Both the position numbers and the translations under genes were made by a program. A model generated the notes under the pieces. It was not told the DNA's origin and ran no database searches. It saw only the letters and a program-made list of their open reading frames with translations. This document shows positions 53,197 to 62,373 of a DNA stretch of 64,000 bases, in pieces. Each line of letters starts with the position of its first letter. Position 1 is the first letter of the stretch. The DNA is taken from NCBI RefSeq assembly GCF_003201285.1, contig NZ_QICS01000003.1, positions 62,001-126,000 of the forward strand. Reading direction: 5' to 3'. Source of the DNA: Lachnotalea glycerini (GTDB lineage: Bacteria > Bacillota > Clostridia > Lachnospirales > Lachnospiraceae).

Positions 53197-54174
53197 TTAC
53201 GTGCTTTCTCTTTTCATCAGACTAACCGGAAGCGTTGTTTTACTTGGCACAATCTTGCCGTTGCTTGCCTCTATTAGCAAGGATATCGCCATCTGAGCCA
53301 TCTCTTTGATTGGCTGATGTATGGTTGTAATCGTCGGAGTGGTAAGAGAAGCCACCAATACATCGTCAAATCCCACTACCTTTAATTGCTGGGGTACCTT
53401 GATTTTTAATTTGGCACACACCTGTAGAATCTGAGCAGCAATCAAATCACTACTGGCAAAAATTCCATCTACTCCCTTATTATTAAGCAATACATCCTCT
53501 ATTAGTTCCTTATATTCGCCCACGTTATACTGTGTTTCGTTTGTTTTCAGCTCCTGATGTGCTATTTTATATTCCTCGCACACCTCAATAAAGCCTGTCT
53601 CTCTGCTGTCTGCCGGCATATAGTTACCGCAGACTCCGCTGATTTGTACCAGATTTTTACAGCCCAATTCAATCAGATGTTTTGCAGCCAGACGGCCACC
53701 CTTTAAATTATCACATTCTACGCAAGCCGTTCCCTTTTCCAGATTTCTCTCGATTGTGATAAGAGGTACATTAATTTTATCAAATTTATTCATTGCAACC
53801 GTTCCGCTACAAAGAATAATCCCTGCGACGCGATTCTGGTTGCACATATCTAAGATTTCTATCTCTTTTTCATCTCTATCCTTGGAATTAAAAAGTAATA
53901 TCTTATATTTACGGTTATTTGCCGCCGACTCGATATTGCTGATTAATTCTGCAAAATATGGATGCCTGATATGTGGAACAATAACCCCTATCGTATTGGT
54001 GGTCTGCTTTGATAAGGATCGGGCCATTTCATTAGGCTGATAATTTAATTTCTTCATTGCGTTAAATACATTATTACGTGTTTCTTCGCTTATATAACCT
54101 CTGCTGTTGAGTACTCTTGAAACAGTGCTCACAGCAAGTCCGGTTTCCTTTGCTACATCCTTTAAAGTTGCCAC
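53197..54174 (-). CDS. LacI-family repressor of the sucrose/alpha-glucoside operon
   Basis: A 325-residue LacI/GalR regulator. The N-terminal HTH reads TLKDVAKETGLAVSTVSRVL, followed by the hinge YQPNEMARSLSKQ. The effector domain is RbsB-like (NTIGVIVPHIRHPYFAELIS, GIFASSDLIAAQIL, KVVGFDDVLVASLTTPTITT). The start is a GTG at 54174 with GGAGG 8 bases upstream. It lies after the alpha-glucosidase gene in the same direction, so it probably autoregulates with the operon. The palindromes at 60978-60997 and 61121-61140, with LacI-type CG centres, are its likely operators. The effector may be sucrose or a phosphorylated sugar, which is inference. Confidence 0.9.
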   Translation of the reverse strand: MATLKDVAKETGLAVSTVSRVLNSRGYISEETRNNVFNAMKKLNYQPNEMARSLSKQTTNTIGVIVPHIRHPYFAELISNIESAANNRKYKILLFNSKDRDEKEIEILDMCNQNRVAGIILCSGTVAMNKFDKINVPLITIERNLEKGTACVECDNLKGGRLAAKHLIELGCKNLVQISGVCGNYMPADSRETGFIEVCEEYKIAHQELKTNETQYNVGEYKELIEDVLLNNKGVDGIFASSDLIAAQILQVCAKLKIKVPQQLKVVGFDDVLVASLTTPTITTIHQPIKEMAQMAISLLIEASNGKIVPSKTTLPVSLMKREST

Positions 54175-54400
54175 AACAACACCCTCCACACAATCCATTA
54201 TTATCTTTTACTATTTTGTACACATGATATTACTTCATAAAAGTTTATTTCATAAATATAGTTGGCAAGCATTCTTATCTTTGATTTTTTTAATTCTGCT
54301 TCAAATACTGCCTATATTATATCATTATTGGCGATGATTTCAATCATTCCTTTATCCATGTTAATGTGTTATTTTTATTCACTTAGCACTTCATGACCCT

Positions 54401-56032
54401 TTATGCTAATAGATACATTCTCGCTTCATAGGGACGAAGCAGATGTTCTTCTTTTACTAACTCATAATTTGAAATCAACAATTGCTTTTTTTGTTTTAAT
54501 TCTTCCATATTGACAGTTCGTTCTTTGTCATGGAAATTGCAGACCACTAAAAGCTTTTCAAACGTTTTATTTTTCTCAAGTGTTCTTGTATAGGCGAAGA
54601 TATCTTCATCCTCCTCAAATAGTAATTGAAAATCACCGTATACAATCACCTCATACTCCTTTCGAAGCGAAATCAGTTTTTTGTAGGTATGAAAAATGGA
54701 GCTTTTATCCTTTATTTGACTGTCTGCATGAATCATCTTATAGTTAGGATTCACACCAAACCACGGTATTCCTGTGGTAAATCCAGCATTTTTATCGGCT
54801 GACCACTGCATTGGCGTTCTTGCATTATCTCTACCCTTTATGTAAATAGAATCCATTATTTCTTCCTTGGTATAACCCTGTTTTATTCTAGACTCATACA
54901 TACCATGTGCTTCGATATCAGGATAGTCTTTAATGTCCTTTAAGCGAATATTGGTCATTCCGATTTCTTCTCCCTGATAGATATAAGGTGTTCCTTTCAT
55001 ACCATGCAATAAAATGGCAAGCATTTTAGCACTTTCAAGCCAGTATTTCTTATCATTTCCCCATCTGGATACAATTCTTGGCAAATCATGGTTGTTCCAG
55101 AATAAGCTGTTCCAGCCGTCTTGTTTAAAAGCCGTCTGCCACTTTTTCATGACCTGCTTTAGTGCAAGGAAATTAAGTGGCGCCAAATCCCATTTCTCCT
55201 TGCCAGGTATCTGGTCTAAATTTATATGTTCAAATTGAAATATCATGCTGAGTTCATTTCGATTAGGGTCACTGTAAAGCTTTGCGATATTGGTATCGGC
55301 GCCCCAGCATTCTCCAACTGTAAGCATATCTTTACTTCCAAAAGTTTTTTGATTCATTTCCTGAATATATTCATGAAGCTTAGGTCCGTTGCTTGTAATC
55401 TCTTTTTCGGGAATTTTTCCAATCAATTCAATAACATCCATTCGAAATCCAGCAATTCCCTTTTCTATCCAAAAGTTCATTAAATCATAGACCTCTTGTC
55501 GAACCTTGCTATTTGTCCAGTTAAGATCTGGCTGCTTTTTACTGAATAAATGTAAGTAATATTGATTTGTTCTCTCATCATATTCCCACGCGCTTCCACC
55601 AAAGGCAGATATTAGTCCATTTGGTTCTTGCCCTTTGACTGCATCTTTCCAAATATAATAATCTCGATATGGGTTATCTTTGGATTTTCTTGCCTCAAGA
55701 AACCATTGATGTTCATCAGAGGTATGATTGGCAACTAAGTCAAGCACTATGCTAATCTGTCTTTGCTTTGCCTTATGAAGAAGCTCCTCCATATCCTCCA
55801 TGGTACCAAATTCTTTCATGATTGCCCGGTAGTCACTAATGTCATAGCCATTATCATCGTTTGGTGAATCAAATACAGGACTTAGCCAGATTACTCCAAT
55901 TCCAAGCTCCTCCAAATAAGGAAGCTTTTTAATAATTCCTTGGATATCTCCGATACCATCTCCATTGCTGTCCATGAAGCTTCTTGGATATATTTGATAT
56001 ACAACCTGATTATGCCACCATTTTTTTTTCAT
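54401..56032 (-). CDS. GH13 alpha-glucosidase (oligo-1,6-glucosidase type)
   Basis: A 543-residue GH13 enzyme of the oligo-1,6-glucosidase/alpha-glucosidase group (subfamily 31), releasing glucose from the non-reducing ends of alpha-glucosides or sucrose in the cytoplasm. Conserved regions: VVYQIYPRSFMDSNGDGIGD; I, LDLVANHTSDEH; V, QPDLNW; II, GFRMDVIELIG (nucleophile Asp); III, TVGECWG (acid Glu); IV, WNNHDLPRIVSRWG (stabiliser Asp). It has no signal peptide. It lies downstream of sucrose phosphorylase in the operon. Exact specificity (isomaltose, sucrose, trehalulose) is not certain. Confidence 0.93.
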   Translation of the reverse strand: MKKKWWHNQVVYQIYPRSFMDSNGDGIGDIQGIIKKLPYLEELGIGVIWLSPVFDSPNDDNGYDISDYRAIMKEFGTMEDMEELLHKAKQRQISIVLDLVANHTSDEHQWFLEARKSKDNPYRDYYIWKDAVKGQEPNGLISAFGGSAWEYDERTNQYYLHLFSKKQPDLNWTNSKVRQEVYDLMNFWIEKGIAGFRMDVIELIGKIPEKEITSNGPKLHEYIQEMNQKTFGSKDMLTVGECWGADTNIAKLYSDPNRNELSMIFQFEHINLDQIPGKEKWDLAPLNFLALKQVMKKWQTAFKQDGWNSLFWNNHDLPRIVSRWGNDKKYWLESAKMLAILLHGMKGTPYIYQGEEIGMTNIRLKDIKDYPDIEAHGMYESRIKQGYTKEEIMDSIYIKGRDNARTPMQWSADKNAGFTTGIPWFGVNPNYKMIHADSQIKDKSSIFHTYKKLISLRKEYEVIVYGDFQLLFEEDEDIFAYTRTLEKNKTFEKLLVVCNFHDKERTVNMEELKQKKQLLISNYELVKEEHLLRPYEARMYLLA

Positions 56033-56142
56033 ATTATTGGTCTCCCTTTATTCTATTTCACTACTTCATAATTTTTATAGCTTGCACTATTAAGTCTGAT
56101 TGATACCCGAATCAGAGAATGGGAAGCATTCGCTTTCCCGTC

Positions 56143-57591
56143 TTAAAGTATCATTGATTTCTCATTATATTTTTCATCCGTATAGGCAATTTTTGTAACT
56201 TTTGTTTTAAAATCAGCGTACAGCACTGCCTTGTGCCTGCCATTGCTCCGTTCTATGATAAGCTCGTGTTCCATACAATCCATCATTAGAAAATCTCCAT
56301 CAAAGGCCTTATGGGTATTTCTAAATTCCATGAGACGTACAAGTTCCTGCACTACAGGACGCTGCATCTCATTGTCTATTTCGTTCACTGTGTAATAGTG
56401 TCGGTTAATATTTCTTCCTACCTTTGTTGCTTCCAAAAGCTTTAGATCATTTCTGCCTGCTAAAAGTCCTACGTAATATACCTGCGGAATGCCTGGGGCA
56501 AAAAACTGTACGGCTCTTGCAAGCAAATAAGCTTTGTCATCATCTCCAAGAGCAGAGTAATAGGAACAATTAACCTGATAAATATCCAGATTATGATACG
56601 CGGCTGTATTGTAAACTTTCTTTACATTTGCCCCATATTTGAAAATATCTTCTTTGGTTCTTTCTATTTCTTCCGGCGGCAGTAAATCTTTTACATCAAC
56701 CACACCGATTCCATCATGCGTGTCTAACGTTGTAAACTGTTTTCTTGGACAAATGGTAAGCCATTTTTTTAAATAGTTGGTTTTTCCATAATACAAGGCA
56801 TTGATTAAAAGCATTGGTAAAGCAAAATCGTAAACGTAATAGCCTTTTTCCTCAATCCTTTTTTGCATCGTATAATGCTCATGTATTTCAGGTAACAGCT
56901 CAACTTGATATTTAGCAATTACATCCTGACATTGCTTTAATAATTCCCATACCTCCGGTTCAATGAAAAAGCAGCTTGTTCCTGCTTTCTTTGTGGCATA
57001 GGCAAAAGCATCCAGTCGAATCAAAGCTGCTCCATGTTCACAAAGAAAAGTTAAATTATCCTGAATAAAAGCCTTAGCTGCCTCGCTCTTGCAATTGATA
57101 TCTATCTGCTCCTCATCAAAGGTACACCATACTTTTTCACTGGTTCCATCTGCAAATTTAGCTTCCACATAAGGCGCTCTTGGCTTTCTTTTGTAAATAA
57201 CATCTACCTGCTCTTTGGTTGGCTCTCCCTCTTCCCAAAAATTCTTAAAGCGAAGAAACAAATCCTTGTAAACGGAAGCCTCCTTATTTTGCAAAAAATC
57301 CTTATAGTATTCACTTTGTGCTGATATATGATTAATCATATAATCAAACATCAAATAATAGTTTTCTGCTAATCGCTTAATATCCGTCCAACTGCCAAAG
57401 GTTTTTTCTACTGTATGATAATCCATAGGTGCAAAGCCTCTGTCACCTGACGACGGGAAAAACGGCAATAGATGAACTCCTCCAATTGCCTTTTGAAAAT
57501 ATCGATCCAATATCAGCTTTAAATCCGACAGATTACTCCCCATGGAGTCGGAATAGGTTATGAGCATCACTTTATTTTCTATTTTCTTCAT
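56143..57591 (-). CDS. gtfA: sucrose phosphorylase (GH13_18)
   Basis: A 482-residue cytoplasmic enzyme that splits sucrose with phosphate into glucose 1-phosphate and fructose. Features of GH13 subfamily 18: the N-terminus MLITYSDSMGSNLSDLKLIL, GGVHLLPFFPSSGDRGFAPM, DYMINHISAQSEYYKDFL, nucleophile Asp in LIRLDAFAYATKK, acid Glu in LLPEIHEHY, and stabiliser Asp in TLDTHDGIGVVD. The length is normal. It follows the second permease gene by about 70 bases. Phosphorolysis saves one ATP per sucrose and fits an ABC-transported substrate. Glucosylglycerate or sucrose 6-phosphate phosphorylases are related alternatives. Confidence 0.9.
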   Translation of the reverse strand: MKKIENKVMLITYSDSMGSNLSDLKLILDRYFQKAIGGVHLLPFFPSSGDRGFAPMDYHTVEKTFGSWTDIKRLAENYYLMFDYMINHISAQSEYYKDFLQNKEASVYKDLFLRFKNFWEEGEPTKEQVDVIYKRKPRAPYVEAKFADGTSEKVWCTFDEEQIDINCKSEAAKAFIQDNLTFLCEHGAALIRLDAFAYATKKAGTSCFFIEPEVWELLKQCQDVIAKYQVELLPEIHEHYTMQKRIEEKGYYVYDFALPMLLINALYYGKTNYLKKWLTICPRKQFTTLDTHDGIGVVDVKDLLPPEEIERTKEDIFKYGANVKKVYNTAAYHNLDIYQVNCSYYSALGDDDKAYLLARAVQFFAPGIPQVYYVGLLAGRNDLKLLEATKVGRNINRHYYTVNEIDNEMQRPVVQELVRLMEFRNTHKAFDGDFLMMDCMEHELIIERSNGRHKAVLYADFKTKVTKIAYTDEKYNEKSMIL

Positions 57592-57661
57592 ACTTTATCC
57601 AATTAGCAGCTATTATTTCTGCCATATCCTTTCTCTTCAATCAATATGTTTTAACTGCCGT

Positions 57662-58525
57662 TTAAGATTTTACCGCACCTGCAACCACTCCGCTGATAAT
57701 TTGCTTTTGAAGCAGCAAATATAACACAAGAATGGGAGCCACTGTCAGTACAAGACCTGCCATGATCGTTCCATAATCTGCTGAATAGGTTCCGTAAAAG
57801 GCATAAGTCGATAATGGCAGCGTCATAATCTGTTTTTTGCCAAGTACTAAGGATGGCAGCAAATAGTCATTCCAAAACGCTAATACATTCAAAATAACAA
57901 GTGTTGAGGTAATCGGCTTTAATAAAGGAAATACAACCTGAAAAAAAGTTTGTGTCTTGCTGCATCCGTCTAAACAAGCGGCTTCCTCTAAGGAAAGAGG
58001 TATACTGCTTTTTATAAAGCCTTGAAATATAAATACCGACATACTCATTGCAAACCCAACATGAAAAAATATCAATGCAGTTCTATGATTTAATATATTA
58101 AGCTTTGCCCCATAGATGGAAACTAAAGGAATCATGATTGCCTGAAACGGTATAATCATGGATGCCGCCATAAGGGAAAAGCAGATGCTGGAAAATTTAT
58201 TTTTAGATCTTACAAAATAATATGCCGTCATCGATGCTAAAATTGTTACAATCAGTGTACTTAGTCCAGTTACAAAAAGTGAATTTCCAAAGCTTCTGAT
58301 AAAATTCATCTTCTCAAATGCAACTGTATAGTTTTCTATGGTATATCCTTTTTCTGCTACAAAAGAAAATGGATTTTTTATGATATCTCTTTTATATTTA
58401 AAGGAGTTTAGAATAATAAGTACAAAGGGTATCATGTACAAAGCAAACATGACTAACATGGATAACACTTTAAAGCCATCAACAGCAAAGCGTTTAGCTC
58501 CGCCTACTTTATTCTTTGTATTCAT
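57662..58525 (-). CDS. sugar ABC transporter permease (MalG type)
   Basis: A 287-residue CUT1-family permease with six membrane helices. The EAA loop, which contacts the ATPase, reads LSLEEAACLDGCSKTQTFFQ, followed by PLLKPITSTL. Its ATG overlaps the stop of the upstream permease by one base (TAATG), with GGAGG 10 bases upstream, so the two are translated together to give a heterodimer. With the binding protein it imports the sugar used by the phosphorylase and glucosidase. No ATPase gene is in the operon, so a shared MsmK-type ATPase elsewhere is expected. Confidence 0.92.
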   Translation of the reverse strand: MNTKNKVGGAKRFAVDGFKVLSMLVMFALYMIPFVLIILNSFKYKRDIIKNPFSFVAEKGYTIENYTVAFEKMNFIRSFGNSLFVTGLSTLIVTILASMTAYYFVRSKNKFSSICFSLMAASMIIPFQAIMIPLVSIYGAKLNILNHRTALIFFHVGFAMSMSVFIFQGFIKSSIPLSLEEAACLDGCSKTQTFFQVVFPLLKPITSTLVILNVLAFWNDYLLPSLVLGKKQIMTLPLSTYAFYGTYSADYGTIMAGLVLTVAPILVLYLLLQKQIISGVVAGAVKS

Positions 58526-59412
58526 TAAGCCTCAACCTCCTTCTTCTTTCCAAGGTAAATTTGCAGACCACTTATGACTGCTACAATCAGGAATAGAAAC
58601 AAAGCTTCTGCCTGACCTACGCCATAATTTCTTGCAGTAAATGCTTTCTCATATACATGCATTGCGACCAGTCTTGTTGTTCCATAAGGTTCTCCGCCTG
58701 TTAAGGTTAAATTCACATCATACACCATAAAAGCTCTGGATAATGTTAAGAACAAGCACACAACAAAAGAGGGTACCATTAGCGGAACAATAATTTGATA
58801 CATTCTCTGAAATCCTGTTGCGCCATCAATACTTGCTGCTTCCAATACATCGGTCGATAATCCCATAAAACCGGCAATATAAATTAACATCATATAGCCT
58901 GAAAGCTGCCACACCGTAACAATTACAAGTGCCCAAAACGCTTTATTAGGATTAGAAAGCCATGAGGTGCTAAAAATTCCCCAGCCTGTGCTTTCACCAA
59001 AATTCACTAAAACTCTTGAAAATATAAACTGCCATATAAATCCAAGTACCACTCCACCAATTAGATTAGGAGTAAAAAACCCTGTTCTAAAAAAGTTTTG
59101 CCCTTTTAATCCATTTGTTAAGACATAGGCTAGCATAAAGGCAACTAAATTAACTAAAATAACGGAAAAAAATACATATTTTAATGTTAATCCCATAGAA
59201 GACCAAAAATCCGTATCCTTAAATACCTCTGCATAATTGGATAAGCCTATGATATTTTTTGTTGCAGTCACTCCGTTCCAGTCAGTTAATGTAAGATAAA
59301 ATCCATAGAGAAAAGGAACTATTACGACTGCCAAAAAGATTAAAATTCCAGGTAAAGCAAATATGATAAGATTTTTGATTTTTTCTATAGGTTTATTTCC
59401 CATAGTTCCCAT
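58525..59412 (-). CDS. sugar ABC transporter permease (MalF type)
   Basis: A 295-residue CUT1-family permease with six membrane helices and the EAA loop TDVLEAASIDGATGFQRMYQ followed by IIVPLMVPSF. It opens the permease pair and overlaps the second permease gene by one base. Two ATG codons (59412 and 59403) are possible; AAAGGAACGGG favours the first only slightly. It lacks the large extra loop of enterobacterial MalF, as is usual for Gram-positive members. It follows the binding-protein gene by about 100 bases. Confidence 0.92.
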   Translation of the reverse strand: MGTMGNKPIEKIKNLIIFALPGILIFLAVVIVPFLYGFYLTLTDWNGVTATKNIIGLSNYAEVFKDTDFWSSMGLTLKYVFFSVILVNLVAFMLAYVLTNGLKGQNFFRTGFFTPNLIGGVVLGFIWQFIFSRVLVNFGESTGWGIFSTSWLSNPNKAFWALVIVTVWQLSGYMMLIYIAGFMGLSTDVLEAASIDGATGFQRMYQIIVPLMVPSFVVCLFLTLSRAFMVYDVNLTLTGGEPYGTTRLVAMHVYEKAFTARNYGVGQAEALFLFLIVAVISGLQIYLGKKKEVEA

Positions 59413-59511
59413 ACTATCCCGTTCCTTTCATTTATAACCAGAACTAGGCAGCGGGTTACTGCCCGGTTCTGATTGCTTTAAAATCTATTATCTTTCAGTG
59501 TGTATCTTGTT

Positions 59512-60894
59512 CTATTTTTGTGAAGTCCAGTAATCTGCCAGACTCTTTGTTAATTCTTCTTTTGTGCTTTGCTTTGCAATATATTTTTGCATTGCTGCTC
59601 CCATTACGCTCCAATGATCAGACGGTGCAATGAAAGAGGAATTATAGGTATTTCCACTTGCCATTTTTGTTTTAATATCTCTTCCTAGAGGATCAAGCGG
59701 TTCATAACTATTATTTGAGCATGCTGGAATCAATGCGCAAGTTTCAACTAGCATTTGCTGTCCTGATTCAGAATAAACAATCCAATTAAGGAATGCTTTC
59801 GCTGCTTCTTGCTGCTCTGGTGTAGCCTGCACGTTATCAATCATTACCTGCTTAGATGGTGCTGCCTGAATACTTGTATTCGCAAAATCGGTGGTATCAT
59901 TTCCTAGTACAAATGGTAAGAATCCGTATTCATCTGTTGTAGATGCCCCTGAATCCTCAATATTAGGCCATGCCCAACAACCGTTTGCCCAAATTGCCGC
60001 TTCACCGTCTGCTAAGAATATTGGATCCTGCTCATATAAAGCACCAAGAGGATCTTTACCATTTATGTTATACTCTAATAATAAGTCCATTGTATCTACG
60101 AATTCATTAAATCTTTCATAATCTGCCGGATTTAATTCTCCACTCTTTAGTTTATTGATTAATTCAGTACTTCCTGCTGTCGTTCCATCATATGTATCAT
60201 AGATAAAACCTAACTGATGCGCTCCAAGGGACCAGTCTTCTTTCGAAATAACAACCGGATTTTCCATTCCCTTTGTTCTTAAAGTTTCTAACAAACTCTT
60301 TAATGCATCATAAGAATTGATGGTTGTTGGATCAAAATCAGTTCCTAAGGTTTTTTCAATGGCTGTCTTATTATAAATAAGGCCTCTTCCTTCTATACAG
60401 AATGGAAAGCTGTATACCTTATCATTTACTTTAGTAACCTGACTTTCACATTCAGCAATCCATTTTTCATCGGATAAATCAAGCGCATATTCTTCTGCCA
60501 ATGCAACAATATCTGTTGTATCAAGCATTGCCATAGTTGGTGCCGTCCCTGAATTATAGGAACTGGTAATCTTTGTATAAGGAACCTCTCCGGCTCCACA
60601 TGCAATCACGTCTACTTTAATACCTGTTTCTGCTTCAAATCTTGTTGCAACCTCTTCTAAAGCTGATTGAATTTCTCCCTTACTGTTTAAGAAAGAGATT
60701 TCTACACCGGATAAATCAGTTGAGGCTGCTTCCTCAGTTGAGGACTCTGTAGAATCACTTGCATCGGATTCTGTCAACGTATCAGTTGTCTGGCTATCTG
60801 ATTCTTCGGTTTTACTTGCGCATCCTGCCATCATACCAATTGTTACAGATGCTACAGATAATAATGCGATAAACTTTTTCATTTTTACTTTCAT
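59512..60894 (-). CDS. sugar ABC transporter substrate-binding lipoprotein
   Basis: A 460-residue type 1 extracellular solute-binding protein. A lipoprotein signal ends at TIGMMAGCASK (lipobox Cys), followed by a Ser/Thr/Asp linker. The mature protein has features of CUT1 binding proteins: ISFLNSKGEIQSALEEVATR, FEAETGIKVDVI, GLIYNKTAIEKTL, LADGEAAIWANGCWAWPNIE, AKAFLNWIVYSESGQQML. ATG 60894 is used, with GGAGGG 6-7 bases upstream. It heads the operon, whose promoter overlaps a LacI operator. The ligand is presumably sucrose or a related glucoside, inferred from the operon enzymes. Confidence 0.92.
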   Translation of the reverse strand: MKVKMKKFIALLSVASVTIGMMAGCASKTEESDSQTTDTLTESDASDSTESSTEEAASTDLSGVEISFLNSKGEIQSALEEVATRFEAETGIKVDVIACGAGEVPYTKITSSYNSGTAPTMAMLDTTDIVALAEEYALDLSDEKWIAECESQVTKVNDKVYSFPFCIEGRGLIYNKTAIEKTLGTDFDPTTINSYDALKSLLETLRTKGMENPVVISKEDWSLGAHQLGFIYDTYDGTTAGSTELINKLKSGELNPADYERFNEFVDTMDLLLEYNINGKDPLGALYEQDPIFLADGEAAIWANGCWAWPNIEDSGASTTDEYGFLPFVLGNDTTDFANTSIQAAPSKQVMIDNVQATPEQQEAAKAFLNWIVYSESGQQMLVETCALIPACSNNSYEPLDPLGRDIKTKMASGNTYNSSFIAPSDHWSVMGAAMQKYIAKQSTKEELTKSLADYWTSQK

Positions 60895-60956
60895 AAATTT
60901 CCCTCCATAAAAGTATTGTTTACTGGTTTTTGTATAACAGTCTTTGTTATATTTTG

Positions 60957-60985
60957 ATGATAGCATGATACTTATTATATGTCAA
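60957..60985 (-). promoter_or_regulatory. sigma-A promoter of the sucrose operon
   Basis: On the minus strand TTGACA (60985-60980), a 17-base spacer and TATCAT (60962-60957) lie about 60 bases before the binding-protein ATG. The -35 hexamer is part of the LacI operator palindrome. Confidence 0.85.
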
Positions 60986-60997
60986 TCGGTTGACATA
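60978..60997. promoter_or_regulatory. LacI-type operator O1 over the -35 element
   Basis: TATGTCAATCGGTTGACATA is an inverted repeat with arms TATGTCAA/TTGACATA and a CG centre, typical of LacI/GalR operators. A bound repressor would block the -35 region. Confidence 0.85.
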
Positions 60998-61491
60998 CTA
61001 TTTGTATATAATGTATTTACACTGCTTTTAATATTTGTTAATATTGCACAATATTTGTTTTCGATTTTGTTTTAATAAATACTATTTTCTTGTTTTAATT
61101 GAACTTAGTTATAATTCGTATATGTCAATCGTTTGTCATATAACGGCTGTATATTAAAATAAATATTGAGAAAATGTTGTTTTGTGCAATATGCTTGATA
61201 GTTATAAAGTAATTTATACATATTGTTAAATGAATTAATTTTTTATGATTTATATTAAAATATTGTAATTTAAATATTAATTTTTGCAAATTCAGTTGAC
61301 TTTTACTTGTCTATTGTGTTAAACATATTATACACTACTTCATTGCTGTAGTTTAATATATTTTATATAATTTAGTATTTTTTAAAATTTTATTCATTAT
61401 ATCAATTTCAAATTATGTTTTCCATCCATTGGGTTCATTGAATTTCATGTATCCATTGGGTTATATAATAAAATTTAGGAGGGAATATAAA
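60998..61491. other. very AT-rich gap between the sucrose operon and the calpain-like gene
   Basis: About 490 bases of extremely AT-rich DNA without a supported gene. It contains the second LacI operator (61121-61140) and a 12-base direct repeat (61424-61435 and 61451-61462) just before the calpain-like gene. No clear plus-strand promoter with both hexamers is seen. Confidence 0.5.
61121..61140. promoter_or_regulatory. LacI-type operator O2, upstream
   Basis: TATGTCAATCGTTTGTCATA shares the left arm and CG centre with O1 and has one mismatch in the right arm. It is 143 bases from O1, a distance that could allow looping by a tetrameric or paired repressor. Confidence 0.7.
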
Positions 61492-62238
61492 ATGGGAAAA
61501 ATCAAAATGAATCACTTTAAAATGAAAGTAGCGGCTTCCTGCCTGTCTTTCACAATCGCAGTAGGTACTCTATTTACACCAATTTCTGCTTTTGCAACAG
61601 CTTCAAATCCAGCTACACAGCTTGACGGTGAGTTAAGTACATTTCATCAGGGAAATGTTGGTGATTGCGGTGCAGTTTCCGCAATACAAGCATTAGATAA
61701 CAGTGTATATGGAAGAACTCTTTTACAAAAATTAATTACCGTTAATTCAAATGGCAGCTACACACTTAATTTTGGTTCAGGAAAGAAAACGGTATCCAAA
61801 AGTGAAGTAACTAATGCCTACATTACAGGTGATCTTGACGCAAGAGTAATAGAGGCTGGATTACAAAAAGCAATGAATGTATATAACAGTTGTTTTGCTT
61901 GTGACGTATTTACAACAATGACAGGCTTTAAACAAAAAACTGTATATGGAGCATCGCAAAAGACAAGCGTAATCAATGCTTTGGCTGCTAAGTTTGAATC
62001 TGGACAGGGTGCCATGGCTGCATGTGATTTCACAATTGCTGATTCAAGCAAAGGAATTATAGGAGATGGTGGCCACTCTTATTCTATCAGATGGGTAGAT
62101 TCAAACATCGTAGTGGTTATTAATCCTTGGGATACTTCTGGTCTTATTTATATGTCAAGAAGTCAATTTGAAAATTCAATCCGATATATGACCTATGTTG
62201 ATGAAAATGCTAAAAAGGTTGTAGTATACTGGAACTAA
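61492..62238 (+). CDS. secreted single-domain calpain-like cysteine protease
   Basis: A 248-residue exported protein whose signal peptide ends near ISAFA|TASNP. The mature part is a compact papain-fold domain resembling the calpain (C2) catalytic core: the Cys segment FHQGNVGDCGAVSAIQALDN, the helix LDARVIEAGLQKAMN, the His segment GDGGHSYSIRWVDSN and the Asn segment VVVINPWDTSGL. The order Cys-His-Asn and the NPW motif are as in calpains; the usual Trp after the Cys is Gly. No other domain or anchor is present. AGGAGG precedes the ATG at 61492. It stands alone on the plus strand, facing a GHKL kinase-like gene. Substrate unknown. Confidence 0.75.
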   Translation: MGKIKMNHFKMKVAASCLSFTIAVGTLFTPISAFATASNPATQLDGELSTFHQGNVGDCGAVSAIQALDNSVYGRTLLQKLITVNSNGSYTLNFGSGKKTVSKSEVTNAYITGDLDARVIEAGLQKAMNVYNSCFACDVFTTMTGFKQKTVYGASQKTSVINALAAKFESGQGAMAACDFTIADSSKGIIGDGGHSYSIRWVDSNIVVVINPWDTSGLIYMSRSQFENSIRYMTYVDENAKKVVVYWN

Positions 62239-62240
62239 TT

Positions 62241-62333
62241 TTTAGAGGGTAAAAAATTATTTGATTTACTCCCTCTAAATAGCTTTATATATAACAAGGA
62301 CAAGATTCACAATATATGACCTTGCCCTTGTTA
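62241..62333. terminator. paired hairpins between convergent genes
   Basis: Two stems lie here: TTTAGAGGG..AAA/TTT..CCCTCTAAA (62241-62279) and AACAAGG.CAAG/CTTG.CCTTGTT (62296-62333). Neither is followed by a full T-run, so they are weak terminators or RNA-stabilising hairpins for the convergent genes. Confidence 0.45.
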
Positions 62334-62373
62334 CAATAAAATTTAAGTCGCATTACAAAATAATAAACTGACT

